DNA from: Celeribacter halophilus
Lineage (GTDB): Bacteria > Pseudomonadota > Alphaproteobacteria > Rhodobacterales > Rhodobacteraceae
Length of the DNA stretch: 64,000 bases
Assembly (NCBI RefSeq): GCF_900114135.1
Contig: NZ_FORY01000005.1
Coordinates: 186,001-250,000, forward strand
Direction: 5' to 3'
Of this stretch, positions 36,052 to 44,773 are shown in pieces; position 1 is the stretch's first letter, and every line of letters begins with the position of its first letter. Made by a program: the position numbers and the translations under genes. The notes beneath the pieces are model-generated. The model did not search any database and had not been told where the DNA came from. It saw only the letters and a list, made by a program, of their open reading frames with translations.

Positions 36052-38511
36052 TCAAAGCTTGGCGCTCCGAAGCCTGAGCGCATTCGCGATCACCGACACG
36101 GAACTAAAACTCATCGCCAAGGCTGCAATCACGGGCGAGAGTAACACGCCGAAGACCGGATAGAGGATCCCCGCCGCAACCGGCACGCCCGCCGTGTTGT
36201 AGGCAAAGGCAAAAAACAGGTTCTGCCGGATGTTGAGCATCACGGCTTCGGCCAGGCGGCGGGCTCTGAGAATGCCCGTCAGATCGCCTTTTACAAGCGT
36301 GAGCCCCGCACTTTCCACTGCGACATCTGCGCCGGTGCCCATGGCAATGCCGACGTCGGCGGCCGCCAGCGCAGGGGCATCATTGACGCCATCCCCGGCC
36401 ATCGCAACTCGCGCGCCTGCTTTGCGCAACTCTTCGACCAGCGCGGCTTTGTCTTCGGGCGACACCTCTGCGCGTACCTCGTCGATGCCGAGCTGTTTTG
36501 CCACGGCCTCGGCCGTGCGTTTGCTGTCGCCCGTGGCCATGACGATCCGAAGTCCTTCCGCGTGCAAGGCCTTGATCGCCTCGGGCGTCGTCTCCTTGAT
36601 CCGGTCAGCCACGGCGAGGATGCCGACGACCGCGCCGTCTTTGGCGAGATACATGGCGGTTTTGCCCTCGGATTGCAGGCGTTCCAGATCTTCGCTAAGG
36701 GTACCCGGCTCTGCACCTTGGTCTTTCATAAGCGCCGCATTCCCCAAAGCGACTTGCACGCCTTCGATGGTTGCAATCACACCCTTACCTGTGATCGCTT
36801 CAAAACCGGTCGCCTCACGGTTGGGAGCCTCTTTTGTGCCGTCGAGGATGGCCTCGGCAAGAGGGTGTTCCGAGCCACGCTCAAGGGCGGCGGCGTAGGA
36901 TTTCAGGTCCTCTTCCGAAATGTCTTTCGCGATGACATCGGTGAGCGACGGTTTGCCTTCCGTCAGTGTGCCGGTTTTGTCCACGATCAGCGTGTCGACC
37001 TTGGCAAAGCGTTCCAGCGCCTCGGCATCGCGGATCAACACTCCCGCCTGCGCGCCGCGCCCCGTGCCGACCATGATCGACATCGGCGTTGCAAGACCAA
37101 GCGCACAAGGACACGCGATGATCAGGACAGAGACTGCCGCGACTGTTGCATAGCCCAGAGCCGGGCTTGGCCCGACAAAGAGCCAGACGAGGAAGGCGAC
37201 AATGGAAGTCACCACGACAGCGGGTACGAAATAGAGCGACACACGGTCCGCGAGGCCCTGAATGGGCGCACGGGAGCGTTGAGCTTGTGCGACCATGGCT
37301 ACGATGCGCGACAGGGTTGTTTCGGATCCGACGGCCTGCGCCTCCATCACGAAAGAGCCGGATTTATTCAGCGTGCCACCAGTCACTGTATCGCCCTGTG
37401 ATTTCTCCACCGGGACCGGTTCGCCGGTGATCATGCTTTCGTCAACGGAGGAGCGCCCGCCGACAATCGCCCCATCGACCGGAACGCTTTCCCCCGGACG
37501 CACGCGGAGCCGATCACCGTTTTGCACCTCATCAAGCGGCACGTCTTTCTCGCCGTCTTTCGTGACAAGCCGCGCGGTTTTCGGCGCCAGATCCATCAAC
37601 GCCCGGATCGCATCCCCGGTCCGTTCGCGCGCGGTCAGCTCCATCAGTTGACCAATCAGGACCAGCACGAGAATGACCGCTGAGGCCTCGAAATAGACGG
37701 GCGGCAAACCATGGTCATTCAACATTTCCGAGGGGAACACCGACGGGGCCAAAAGCCCCACGAGCGAAAACAGATAGGCCGAGAGCGTGCCAAGTGCGAT
37801 CAGCGTCCACATATTAGGAGAGACATTCACCACGGATTTCCAACCCCGGATGAAGAATGGCCGCGCAAACCACAGAACCGGCGTGGCGAGTGCGAACTGA
37901 AGCCAGAGAAACGGCTTATGCCCGATCCACTCGGCAAAGGGCAGTCCGGCATGGCTGCCCATCTCAAACACGAAGACGGCGGCGGCGAGCGGTGCCATGA
38001 TCCAGAAGCGACGCTTGAAATCGACAAGTTCCGGATTCGGCCCACTGTCCGCAGAAGGCGTCATCAGCTCCAAGGCCATGCCGCATTTGGGGCAGTCTCC
38101 GGGATGGTCCTCGATGATCTCCGGGTGCATCGGGCAGGTATATTTCGTCCCCTCCGGCATGGCTTTTGCCTTAGGGCGCGCGCCAAGATAATGCTCCGGG
38201 CTTTTCTCGAATTTCTCCTGACAGCTCGCGGAGCAGAAGTAGAACCGCTCCCCATCGAGCTTGGACATATGCGCCGCGCTGGCGCGGTCCACCGACATGC
38301 CACAGACCGGATCGGCCGCTTTGATATAGGCTTCGGGCTTGGCCACGAATGTCTCGCGGCACCCTTCGGAGCAGAAGTGATAGATATGGCCATCGTGATC
38401 CACCTGCGGCTTTCCGACCGAGGGATCGACGGTCATGCCACAGACAGGATCGCGGGTCACATCAGATGCTGTATGGTTTTGGTCGTGCGTGTGATGGTCG
38501 TGCGCTGTCAT
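36052..38511 (-). CDS. copA: Copper-exporting P1B-type ATPase with YHS domains
   Basis: 819-aa inner-membrane copper pump. Two YHS metal-binding domains (about 18-66 and 67-111, each with DPVCGM and FCSxxC), then a heavy-metal-binding domain YTCPMHPEI...CPKCGM (124-145), eight membrane helices, TGEP (362), ion-site CPC (467-469), phosphorylation DKTGT (511-515) and GDGVND (near 708). The N-terminus is His-rich ([10 protein letters not shown]). Transcribed divergently from cueR through a MerR-type promoter with a 19-bp spacer (38552-38582). Silver or other monovalent ions are possible secondary substrates. Confidence 0.93.
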   Translation of the reverse strand: MTAHDHHTHDQNHTASDVTRDPVCGMTVDPSVGKPQVDHDGHIYHFCSEGCRETFVAKPEAYIKAADPVCGMSVDRASAAHMSKLDGERFYFCSASCQEKFEKSPEHYLGARPKAKAMPEGTKYTCPMHPEIIEDHPGDCPKCGMALELMTPSADSGPNPELVDFKRRFWIMAPLAAAVFVFEMGSHAGLPFAEWIGHKPFLWLQFALATPVLWFARPFFIRGWKSVVNVSPNMWTLIALGTLSAYLFSLVGLLAPSVFPSEMLNDHGLPPVYFEASAVILVLVLIGQLMELTARERTGDAIRALMDLAPKTARLVTKDGEKDVPLDEVQNGDRLRVRPGESVPVDGAIVGGRSSVDESMITGEPVPVEKSQGDTVTGGTLNKSGSFVMEAQAVGSETTLSRIVAMVAQAQRSRAPIQGLADRVSLYFVPAVVVTSIVAFLVWLFVGPSPALGYATVAAVSVLIIACPCALGLATPMSIMVGTGRGAQAGVLIRDAEALERFAKVDTLIVDKTGTLTEGKPSLTDVIAKDISEEDLKSYAAALERGSEHPLAEAILDGTKEAPNREATGFEAITGKGVIATIEGVQVALGNAALMKDQGAEPGTLSEDLERLQSEGKTAMYLAKDGAVVGILAVADRIKETTPEAIKALHAEGLRIVMATGDSKRTAEAVAKQLGIDEVRAEVSPEDKAALVEELRKAGARVAMAGDGVNDAPALAAADVGIAMGTGADVAVESAGLTLVKGDLTGILRARRLAEAVMLNIRQNLFFAFAYNTAGVPVAAGILYPVFGVLLSPVIAALAMSFSSVSVIANALRLRSAKL

Positions 38512-38551
38512 GGTTCACTCCTGATCGTTCTGGATTTTGACCTCGCCTTTT

Positions 38552-38582
38552 CAGATAGGGCCTCCAGTAACTGGAGGGTCAA
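38552..38582 (-). promoter_or_regulatory. CueR-type promoter of copA
   Basis: On the minus strand -35 TTGACC (38582-38577) and -10 TATCTG (38557-38552) are separated by 19 bp, the overlong spacer typical of MerR-family activation. The spacer holds the perfect dyad CCTCCAGT-A-ACTGGAGG (38561-38577). Confidence 0.85.
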
Positions 38583-38732
38583 GTGGGCGTTTCCGGTATT
38601 TCAGAACAACTCAGACGCCTAAGATAAACCGACCGCATGAGACAGATCTGGAGCAAGGAGGTGTGATTTCAAATTCTCGAGACGTCCGCCTCTTGGAGCG
38701 CTCCCAAAATCCAAGGGTCACATCGATGTGAC

Positions 38733-38763
38733 TTTACCCTCCAGTTGGTGGAGGGTTTATAAA
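38733..38763 (+). promoter_or_regulatory. CueR-type promoter of the cueR operon
   Basis: -35 TTTACC (38733-38738), 19-bp spacer, -10 TATAAA (38758-38763). The dyad CCCTCCA-GTTGG-TGGAGGG (38737-38755) matches the copA operator half-sites, so CueR probably controls its own operon too. Confidence 0.8.
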
Positions 38764-38782
38764 AAGAACAAAGGAGATTGTG

Positions 38783-39184
38783 ATGAACATCGGACATGCT
38801 TCTACCGAAACCGGTCTTCCCGTCAAAACGATCCGCTATTACGAAGACATCGGCCTTGTGTCTCCAGACCGGGCCGCGAATGGCTATCGTGATTTCGACG
38901 CGCCCCAGATCGCACAGTTGCGATTGCTGGCACAGGCACGGTTGATGGGGTTTTCTCTTGAAGAATGCCGCACATTGCTTGCTCTGGAGGCGGACCCAAC
39001 CCGGCATAGCCGCGATGTGCGGGACCTCGCCCAGCAAAATCTTGTCTCGGTTCGCGAGAAAATCGCCAATCTTAAAGCCTTGGAGGCGCGCCTCACGGAT
39101 CTGGTTTCGAAATGTCATGGCGATGAGACCCCCGATTGCGCGATCCTTGATGGGTTAAGTGTGTCCGCTTCAGCCTCCCGTTGA
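38783..39184 (+). CDS. cueR: Copper-responsive MerR-family regulator CueR
   Basis: 133-aa MerR regulator. N-terminal winged helix (MNIGHASTETGLPVKTIRYY, DIGLVSPDRAANGYRDF), dimerisation helix, and the metal loop CHGDETPDC near the C-terminus: Cys-x7-Cys as in CueR, specific for Cu(I)/Ag(I). The ATG at 38783 has AAGGAG 6 bp upstream; the GTG 3 bp earlier is less likely. It activates copA and its own operon through 19-bp-spacer promoters. Confidence 0.93.
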   Translation: MNIGHASTETGLPVKTIRYYEDIGLVSPDRAANGYRDFDAPQIAQLRLLAQARLMGFSLEECRTLLALEADPTRHSRDVRDLAQQNLVSVREKIANLKALEARLTDLVSKCHGDETPDCAILDGLSVSASASR

Positions 39185-39248
39185 CCCCGAGCCTGCCGCG
39201 CGCCATTATCGGCTGCCAAAGCCACAACCAAAGTTTCGGAGAACCTGT

Positions 39249-39614
39249 TTGTTCCGCCTCGTCACCATCTTACTTATTGGGTTTATGATCCTCTTCTTGG
39301 CGCCTCGCGCAGGGATGACGCATGGGACAACTGGGGCTGAGGTGTCGGGAGCGATACAAACGGCTGAGAACGTCGTACATCATCATGAAATGTGCCCCGA
39401 CTGTGCCAATAGCACCTCCGGTTTGGCGTCTTTGGATATTCCCTGTCCCCATGGCGCGATCTGTATGCTGTTCACACCGGAGCTGAGCCTTGGACACGAA
39501 GTGAGCCGTGAGCTCCAAGCGCTCGGGTTCCCGCCCCTGCCTGCCGCCAAGATCATAGCGCGCGCACCGTCCCTCGATCTTCCGCCTCCCCGTATCGGGT
39601 TCACCTTCGCCTGA
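39249..39614 (+). CDS. Small Cys/His-containing exported protein of copper operon
   Basis: 121-aa protein with an N-terminal hydrophobic helix (VTILLIGFMILFLAPRAG) and a periplasmic part bearing HHHEMCPDC and CPHGAICM, probably metal-binding. The start is taken at TTG 39249 because GGAG lies 6 bp upstream and it puts the signal/anchor at the N-terminus; the longer in-frame ORF from 39159 overlaps cueR. It lies between cueR and a cytochrome c in a copper-responsive operon. I do not recognise the family. Confidence 0.6.
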   Translation: MFRLVTILLIGFMILFLAPRAGMTHGTTGAEVSGAIQTAENVVHHHEMCPDCANSTSGLASLDIPCPHGAICMLFTPELSLGHEVSRELQALGFPPLPAAKIIARAPSLDLPPPRIGFTFA

Positions 39615-39663
39615 ACCCATTCTTTTGACGCGCCTTTGCGTCTTAACCCGATACGGAAACATC

Positions 39664-40110
39664 ATGAACAAACTCATCCTGCCCTTGGCCGGTGCCGCCA
39701 TCGTGGCGCTTGCGGCCTATGTCTTCTTCAAACCTGAACCCACGCCCGCGACTACGCCGCTCGCCTCATCCTCGCGTCCAGCCCAAGGCGATTCGATTGT
39801 CGCCGTCGCGCTACCTGACACTCTCTCTGCAAATGCGCAGATCGGCAAACGCGCCTTCGACAGCGTCTGCGCGGCCTGCCATGGTGAGAACGCTGCGGGC
39901 AAGGAAGGGTTCGGACCACCCTTGGTCCATAAAATCTATGAGCCCTCGCACCATGGCGACATGTCCTTTCTGATGGCTGCACAGCGCGGGGTGCAGGCCC
40001 ATCACTGGCGATTTGGCAACATGCCTCCGCAAGAGGGCGTCACACAGGGCGATGTCAAAGCGATCATCTCCTATGTTCGCGAGTTGCAGCGCGCCAACGG
40101 GATCAACTGA
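39664..40110 (+). CDS. Membrane-anchored c-type cytochrome
   Basis: 148-aa protein. One N-terminal membrane segment (LPLAGAAIVALAAYVFF), a Pro/Thr linker, then a single-haem class I cytochrome c domain with CAACH near residue 75 and axial Met in GNMPPQEGV. The 3' end abuts the multicopper oxidase start (1-bp gap), so it may donate or accept electrons for that enzyme at the periplasmic face (inference). Occurs in copper-resistance islands of alphaproteobacteria. Confidence 0.85.
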   Translation: MNKLILPLAGAAIVALAAYVFFKPEPTPATTPLASSSRPAQGDSIVAVALPDTLSANAQIGKRAFDSVCAACHGENAAGKEGFGPPLVHKIYEPSHHGDMSFLMAAQRGVQAHHWRFGNMPPQEGVTQGDVKAIISYVRELQRANGIN

Positions 40111-40111
40111 C

Positions 40112-41497
40112 ATGACCGATTTATTGATGTCCCGTCGCCACTTCCTTGCCGGAACGGGCGCTTTGGGCCTAATGCCGTGCGTCAGTTTCGCTGCCTCACC
40201 AGCGGCGTTGACCGCTCAGATCGCACATATCCAGCTCGCGCCGGACGGCTATCCCGTGACCGAGGCCTATACCTATGGCAGTCAGTTCCCCGGCCCGATG
40301 ATCCGCGCCAAACAAGGCGAACGGATCGCTCGGGAATTGGTCAACGACCTGCCAGTGCCGACATCGGTCCACTGGCACGGCATTCGCATCGACAATGCGA
40401 TGGATGGTGTTGCGGGGCTGACCCAAGAAGCCGTGCTGCCGAAGGCGCGGTTCACCTATGATTTCGCCGTGCCCGATGCGGGCACCTATTGGTATCACGC
40501 GCACATCAACTCGATGGAGCAGGTCGCACGAGGTCTTTATGGGCCGCTGATTATTGACGAGGTGAATGCGCCCGATGTGGATCGGGACGAGGTTCTGATG
40601 CTCGACGACTGGCGGCTCGACCCTGAGACGGCTCAGATCGACCCGGATTTCGATTTCCCGATGGATCGCAGCCACGCGGGGCGCTACGGCAATCTAATCG
40701 GCACCAATGGACGCTACGGCTACCGTCTTTCGGCGCGCCGCGGGGAACGTCTGCGCCTGCGGCTGATCAATGCGGCGAATGCGCGGATTTTTGGTCTCAC
40801 ATTCCAAGGGCTCACGGGCTGGACGGTTGCACTCGACGGGATGCCCCTTGCAACCCCGGAGCCTGTCGATAGCGAAATCGTTCTCGCACCTGCGCAGCGC
40901 ATCGATCTCATTGTCGACGTGACCGCCGCAGAGGGAGAAGAGGCCATGATCCTACGATTCGACGACGACGAGAAATGGCGCGCGCAGGTCGGGTTCGATC
41001 TGTCAGGCATCAAAGCAATTCGGGACACAGCCCCGGCACCTCTGCCACCCAATCCGGGGATGGAAACTGTCAATCTTGCGCGCGCGACCCAGCTTGAAAT
41101 GCGCATGGAGGGCGGTGCCATGGGCAATATGCCGATGGGGCGGATGAACGGGCAAATGATGGGATTTCGGGAGATGGTCTCTGGCGGCATGTACTGGACC
41201 CTCGCGGGTGTCGCCGGGATGGACGAAACCCCCTTTGCACGTCTTTCCTTGGGGGAGCACGTCCGGCTCAAACTCACCAACGACACCATTTTTCCGCATG
41301 CGATGCACTTGCATGGGCAGCACTTTCGTGAGATCTCGGACGGCAAGCAAGGGCCGATGCGGGACACGCTCCTGAGCCTTCCCGCTGAAACCACGGAAAT
41401 CGCCTTTGTTGCTAACAATCCCGGAAAATGGCTGTTCCATTGCCATATGCTCGGCCACGCGGCGACTGGAATGACAACATGGATCGAGGTTGCTTAG
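40112..41497 (+). CDS. Multicopper oxidase (CopA/CueO type)
   Basis: 461-aa Tat-exported oxidase (SRRHFLAGTGALGL at 7-20). Copper-ligand motifs in order: SVHWHGIRIDN, YWYHAHINSMEQVARGLYG, HAMHLHGQHFRE and FHCHMLGHAATGM, covering type 1, 2 and 3 sites. A Met-rich loop (GAMGNMPMGRMNGQMMGFRE) near 370 resembles the Cu(I)-binding insert of CueO. Detoxifies Cu(I) by oxidation in the periplasm. Start 40112; an ATG 15 bp later is an alternative. Last gene of the cueR operon. Confidence 0.92.
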   Translation: MTDLLMSRRHFLAGTGALGLMPCVSFAASPAALTAQIAHIQLAPDGYPVTEAYTYGSQFPGPMIRAKQGERIARELVNDLPVPTSVHWHGIRIDNAMDGVAGLTQEAVLPKARFTYDFAVPDAGTYWYHAHINSMEQVARGLYGPLIIDEVNAPDVDRDEVLMLDDWRLDPETAQIDPDFDFPMDRSHAGRYGNLIGTNGRYGYRLSARRGERLRLRLINAANARIFGLTFQGLTGWTVALDGMPLATPEPVDSEIVLAPAQRIDLIVDVTAAEGEEAMILRFDDDEKWRAQVGFDLSGIKAIRDTAPAPLPPNPGMETVNLARATQLEMRMEGGAMGNMPMGRMNGQMMGFREMVSGGMYWTLAGVAGMDETPFARLSLGEHVRLKLTNDTIFPHAMHLHGQHFREISDGKQGPMRDTLLSLPAETTEIAFVANNPGKWLFHCHMLGHAATGMTTWIEVA

Positions 41498-41741
41498 GGT
41501 GATGTCGGTGGAAGCGGACATTCGCAAAATATGCAGCGAATGACCGCTCTCCGCCCTTTTGTGCCAGCGCCCGTTCCGAGGCTCGAAGGTCGTGGAGGGG
41601 CTGGGAGCGATCAACTGCTGCGCGCTTCATGAACGGCATTTTGGGGCCGAAATTTACATATCTATCGTTGTGCCCGGCCGAGAGATCCATTTTCCTCGTC
41701 AGACGGACGTAGCTAGTTAGCAACAAAATGACCTCCCGCCA

Positions 41742-41978
41742 CTACTCCCAACTTTCATCCATGAAGCGTTTCATGTCAAAGTCTGGATCTGGTGGCCTCA
41801 TGCGTCCAACCTGCTCCTGAAGTGACCGCAGACGCTTGCGCAGGTCTTCTTTGACCTTCAAGCGGTAGAGTTCGCGAAGCAACACCGCCCTTAGGTGGTC
41901 ATTGTACACATCAGACGACACGTTCACGTCGGCCATCCGCAACAGCAGAGACTTCAAGCGTTCGACTTCATCATCCAT
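41742..41978 (-). CDS. Small helical protein at end of tns operon
   Basis: 78-aa, highly charged, almost entirely helical ORF (MDDEVERLKSLLLRMADVNV, then AVLLRELYRLKVKEDLRKRL). It starts inside the tniQ stop region (8-bp overlap), GGAG lies 12 bp upstream, and it is the last cistron of tnsABC-tniQ. It has the position of tnsE in Tn7 but is far too short to be TnsE. Possibly an accessory subunit of the transposition complex; no family recognised. Confidence 0.6.
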   Translation of the reverse strand: MDDEVERLKSLLLRMADVNVSSDVYNDHLRAVLLRELYRLKVKEDLRKRLRSLQEQVGRMRPPDPDFDMKRFMDESWE

Positions 41979-43815
41979 TGCTGATGCTCCTTGCGACAAC
42001 CTCATGCTCTGCAACTTGCGATCGCTCGTAGACGCGAACGTGTCGGCCACGGCAGGTGACTGTCGGGACCCCTTCCCTATCCAGCCGCCGCGCCAAATGT
42101 ATTGGGGCAACCCGCGCCGACGTGGCAAGCTGTCCAAGCGTGAGAAAACGCGTCTCAAATTCCCGAATACTGGATTGGGTTATCAGGGAATGACGATGAT
42201 TGGTATCTGCGTTGAGGCGTTTCGCGTGACCAAGGTAGCCAGCATCCCGTAGCGCCCGAATGGCTCCGACCCCTATTTTCAGGTAGGCTGCGGTTTCCAG
42301 CGGCGTAAGGTCTCGCGTGGCGGTCGGGGTGTCGCGCACACCAACGTCCACATCTTGCGGCACATAGATTGCCTGAAGTCCTATCGCGTCTGCCCCCCGG
42401 ACAAAACCGCCGACCTTGCCCTCCCGCCAGAGAGTGATCAGACGAACCAGTCCAATGCGCTGATTTTGGCAATGATCACGAAGCGGAAGGAAGGCCCCGA
42501 CATCGGGCAGCTCAGGCAAGGCAGCCGCTTCTGCCAAAAGCCGATCGACATCCTCTGTGAAGACATAACGCAGCGCAGTTCCAAACCGGATCGAGCGCAA
42601 TATCCCCTTTTCTATCAGCCCCTTCACCTGCGTCGGATGCACATTCAACGCTACAGCTGTGGATTTGAGATTTTGCAGCCCTCGCCAAAAGTCGGTCGCT
42701 CTGGATAACTGGTCAGGCGTTGTTTCCGTCAGCGCCGAGGATTGTGCCTCAGAGAGATTATCAACGTGACGGATCAGCCGTTTAAGAAACCCCACACTAA
42801 GCCCCGACTGTTCACGCGCGGTTTCAAAGGACATGCGTTTAACGGTTGGCACCGACCTACCCAACACGCGTTTCTTGGGTTTCATCGTGTAGTTTCGGAC
42901 TGCAAACGCATGGACGCTATCAACGATGGACTGGACCTCCGCGTCACCATGCACGGCTCGTAGCCAGACATAAAATGGCCCAAGGTCTGTCGAGAAATAA
43001 GAACGCCGAGCGCCGGGTCGAGATTTCAGCCCCTCCATGCAATCCATCAAGCTGTCTGGACCAGCGGATAGAACGCTAAGCCCCTCCACGCAGAACTCAC
43101 GTTCTAGATCGGGATTGGTAATTTCAGGACGTGGAAGGGACGACCCGCAGATCGCGGCTCCAAGACTCAAGCAAGCGCCATGCAATTGACTGAGTTCTAG
43201 CTCGCTTAGCCAATCCCGGCGCGAACCATGGTTAATCCTCTTCCTCACGTACACCTCGAATGCGGTAGGAGCAATTTTCGGGCCCGCATCTGCGGCCTTT
43301 TTCACAATGTCGCTGTACCGGGCAATCTGAGCGACGACGTCGTAGGTTTCGTGCGAGGTTCCAGCACGTGGGAGCTCAACAAGAGGCACCTTGTGGTGTT
43401 CACAGCCGTGCAAACACATGACGTTCCATTCCAGAAGCTGATGTGCACCATGGCGCCCGTCTTTTTCTAGCGCCTGTTCGATACAGACTGGACAGACCCG
43501 CGTTGCCGTGCGTCGAAAGACACCAGTGCTGCTTCGGGTCAGCCCGACCCGGTAGCGTCCGATCCCGATCTTTTCCGGATTCCATTGCTTCAGGTTCGCG
43601 AGCTTGAGCCCTGCTACATCGGCGAGTCCGGACAACTGGTCTGGATATCCAGAGCAGAGGAACGGCCACCTCAGCCCCAAATCCGAGCATAGGTTCCGAG
43701 GAGAGATCGCGTTTCTCGCCGCGATCCGCGAAACGATGCTTGCCGGGGTTTCACCGGCAAAGGGCGCAACAGTCAACCCGAGTTGTCGTTCATGTATCTC
43801 AGCGTCACGCATCAT
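41971..43815 (-). CDS. tniQ: TniQ family protein of the core transposition operon
   Basis: 614-aa target-selection/adaptor protein. An N-terminal TniQ domain with zinc motif CPVCIEQ ... CLHGCEHH spans about 100-150. Conserved stretches shared with the second TniQ are FEVYVRKRI, WLSELELSQLHGACLSLG and SAGPDSLMDCMEGL. A long C-terminal part holds two helix-turn-helix-like segments (AVALNVHPTQVKGLIEKGIL, TAAYLKIGVGAIRALRDAGY). The start at 43815 overlaps the tnsC stop; ATG 43812 or 43827 are alternatives. Encoded with tnsABC, so likely a general or mobile-target selector. Confidence 0.85.
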   Translation of the reverse strand: MMRDAEIHERQLGLTVAPFAGETPASIVSRIAARNAISPRNLCSDLGLRWPFLCSGYPDQLSGLADVAGLKLANLKQWNPEKIGIGRYRVGLTRSSTGVFRRTATRVCPVCIEQALEKDGRHGAHQLLEWNVMCLHGCEHHKVPLVELPRAGTSHETYDVVAQIARYSDIVKKAADAGPKIAPTAFEVYVRKRINHGSRRDWLSELELSQLHGACLSLGAAICGSSLPRPEITNPDLEREFCVEGLSVLSAGPDSLMDCMEGLKSRPGARRSYFSTDLGPFYVWLRAVHGDAEVQSIVDSVHAFAVRNYTMKPKKRVLGRSVPTVKRMSFETAREQSGLSVGFLKRLIRHVDNLSEAQSSALTETTPDQLSRATDFWRGLQNLKSTAVALNVHPTQVKGLIEKGILRSIRFGTALRYVFTEDVDRLLAEAAALPELPDVGAFLPLRDHCQNQRIGLVRLITLWREGKVGGFVRGADAIGLQAIYVPQDVDVGVRDTPTATRDLTPLETAAYLKIGVGAIRALRDAGYLGHAKRLNADTNHRHSLITQSSIREFETRFLTLGQLATSARVAPIHLARRLDREGVPTVTCRGRHVRVYERSQVAEHEVVARSISNG

Positions 43816-44773
43816 CACCCCCGTCATCAAAGCACTGCCGCGGATTGATCCGAGTGAAGTCCTCAGCAAGAAACGGGTTGAGCCCCGGCATGGCCGCGGT
43901 TCGCATGAAGTAGACCTCCGAAAAGTGGCGTTTGCAAAGGCTTGCTTCCAAGCCATCGGAGCGAAGCGCACGTGTCAGCGCTTCGACGATGAACTGCGCC
44001 AAGAGTCCAAACTCGTAATCTGCCGCGTGCATCAGCCTCGAAGCGAACTCAGTCGTTCTCACATCATCATCGCACTGCACCTTCGCCCTGTCACAGTAGC
44101 GCGCCACGAGGCCAAGGACCTGATCCTGCCCCGCGAATTGCGACAGGCGTTCGATTTCTATCGGGTACATCCGACGTGCTAACTGTGCATCCTGATTGAT
44201 GATTGATTTGAGGCCCGGCATTCCAGTCAAAAGCAAGCCAACCGGCCACTGACTATTTTCCATCAGGGACTTAAGCGTATTGACGATAGCCTGCCGCTCC
44301 TTGTCGGTCTGGTGCTGAGCCAGATCCTGCGCCTCGTCCATGTGCATGAAGAGGGTTTTCCGCAACTTAAACTGCTGTTTCACGAGCCCCCAGATAACTG
44401 CCGCCGACCGATCGCGGACAAGCGGGTAACCAGCAGCATGGAGCGCCGCCGTCGCCACGAACTTCATCGTGGCTGGAGATGGCACCTTGAGGCCGACCAT
44501 CTCGTTGATGCCGTCCGGGCCATCACAGACCAGTCGGTTCTGGTAACGCCGCCTCAACTCTTGGATCGCCGTCGTCTTCCCCGCCCCTGAGCGACCGACA
44601 AGGACGATGCCTCTGAGGTCGGATACAATGCCCTCGTCAAGGTCCGCGCGCCGTTGTTCGAGCAGTTGGTCGAAATATTCGTCGAGGCGATCATAGGCCA
44701 TGGTCGGGACATAAGCGGCCCGAATGTCTTGAATGACATGGCGGACTTCAGGGTTACTCTTGTTCACCTTCAT
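43805..44773 (-). CDS. tnsC: TnsC/TniB-family AAA+ ATPase
   Basis: 322-aa regulator ATPase that connects target selectors (TniQ) with TnsAB. Walker A VLVGRSGAGKTT (57-68), Walker B TLFMHMDEAQD (140-150), sensor-1-like LLLTGMPGL. The start at 44773 has GGAGG 7 bp upstream and overlaps the tnsB 3' end by 20 bp; the stop overlaps tniQ. Size is closer to TniB of Tn5053-type elements than to the 555-aa TnsC of Tn7. Confidence 0.9.
   Translation of the reverse strand: MKVNKSNPEVRHVIQDIRAAYVPTMAYDRLDEYFDQLLEQRRADLDEGIVSDLRGIVLVGRSGAGKTTAIQELRRRYQNRLVCDGPDGINEMVGLKVPSPATMKFVATAALHAAGYPLVRDRSAAVIWGLVKQQFKLRKTLFMHMDEAQDLAQHQTDKERQAIVNTLKSLMENSQWPVGLLLTGMPGLKSIINQDAQLARRMYPIEIERLSQFAGQDQVLGLVARYCDRAKVQCDDDVRTTEFASRLMHAADYEFGLLAQFIVEALTRALRSDGLEASLCKRHFSEVYFMRTAAMPGLNPFLAEDFTRINPRQCFDDGGDDA

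Noticed and set aside
41742-41978. TnsE
   Set aside because: The position fits, but 78 aa is far shorter than TnsE and no TnsE-like sequence is visible.
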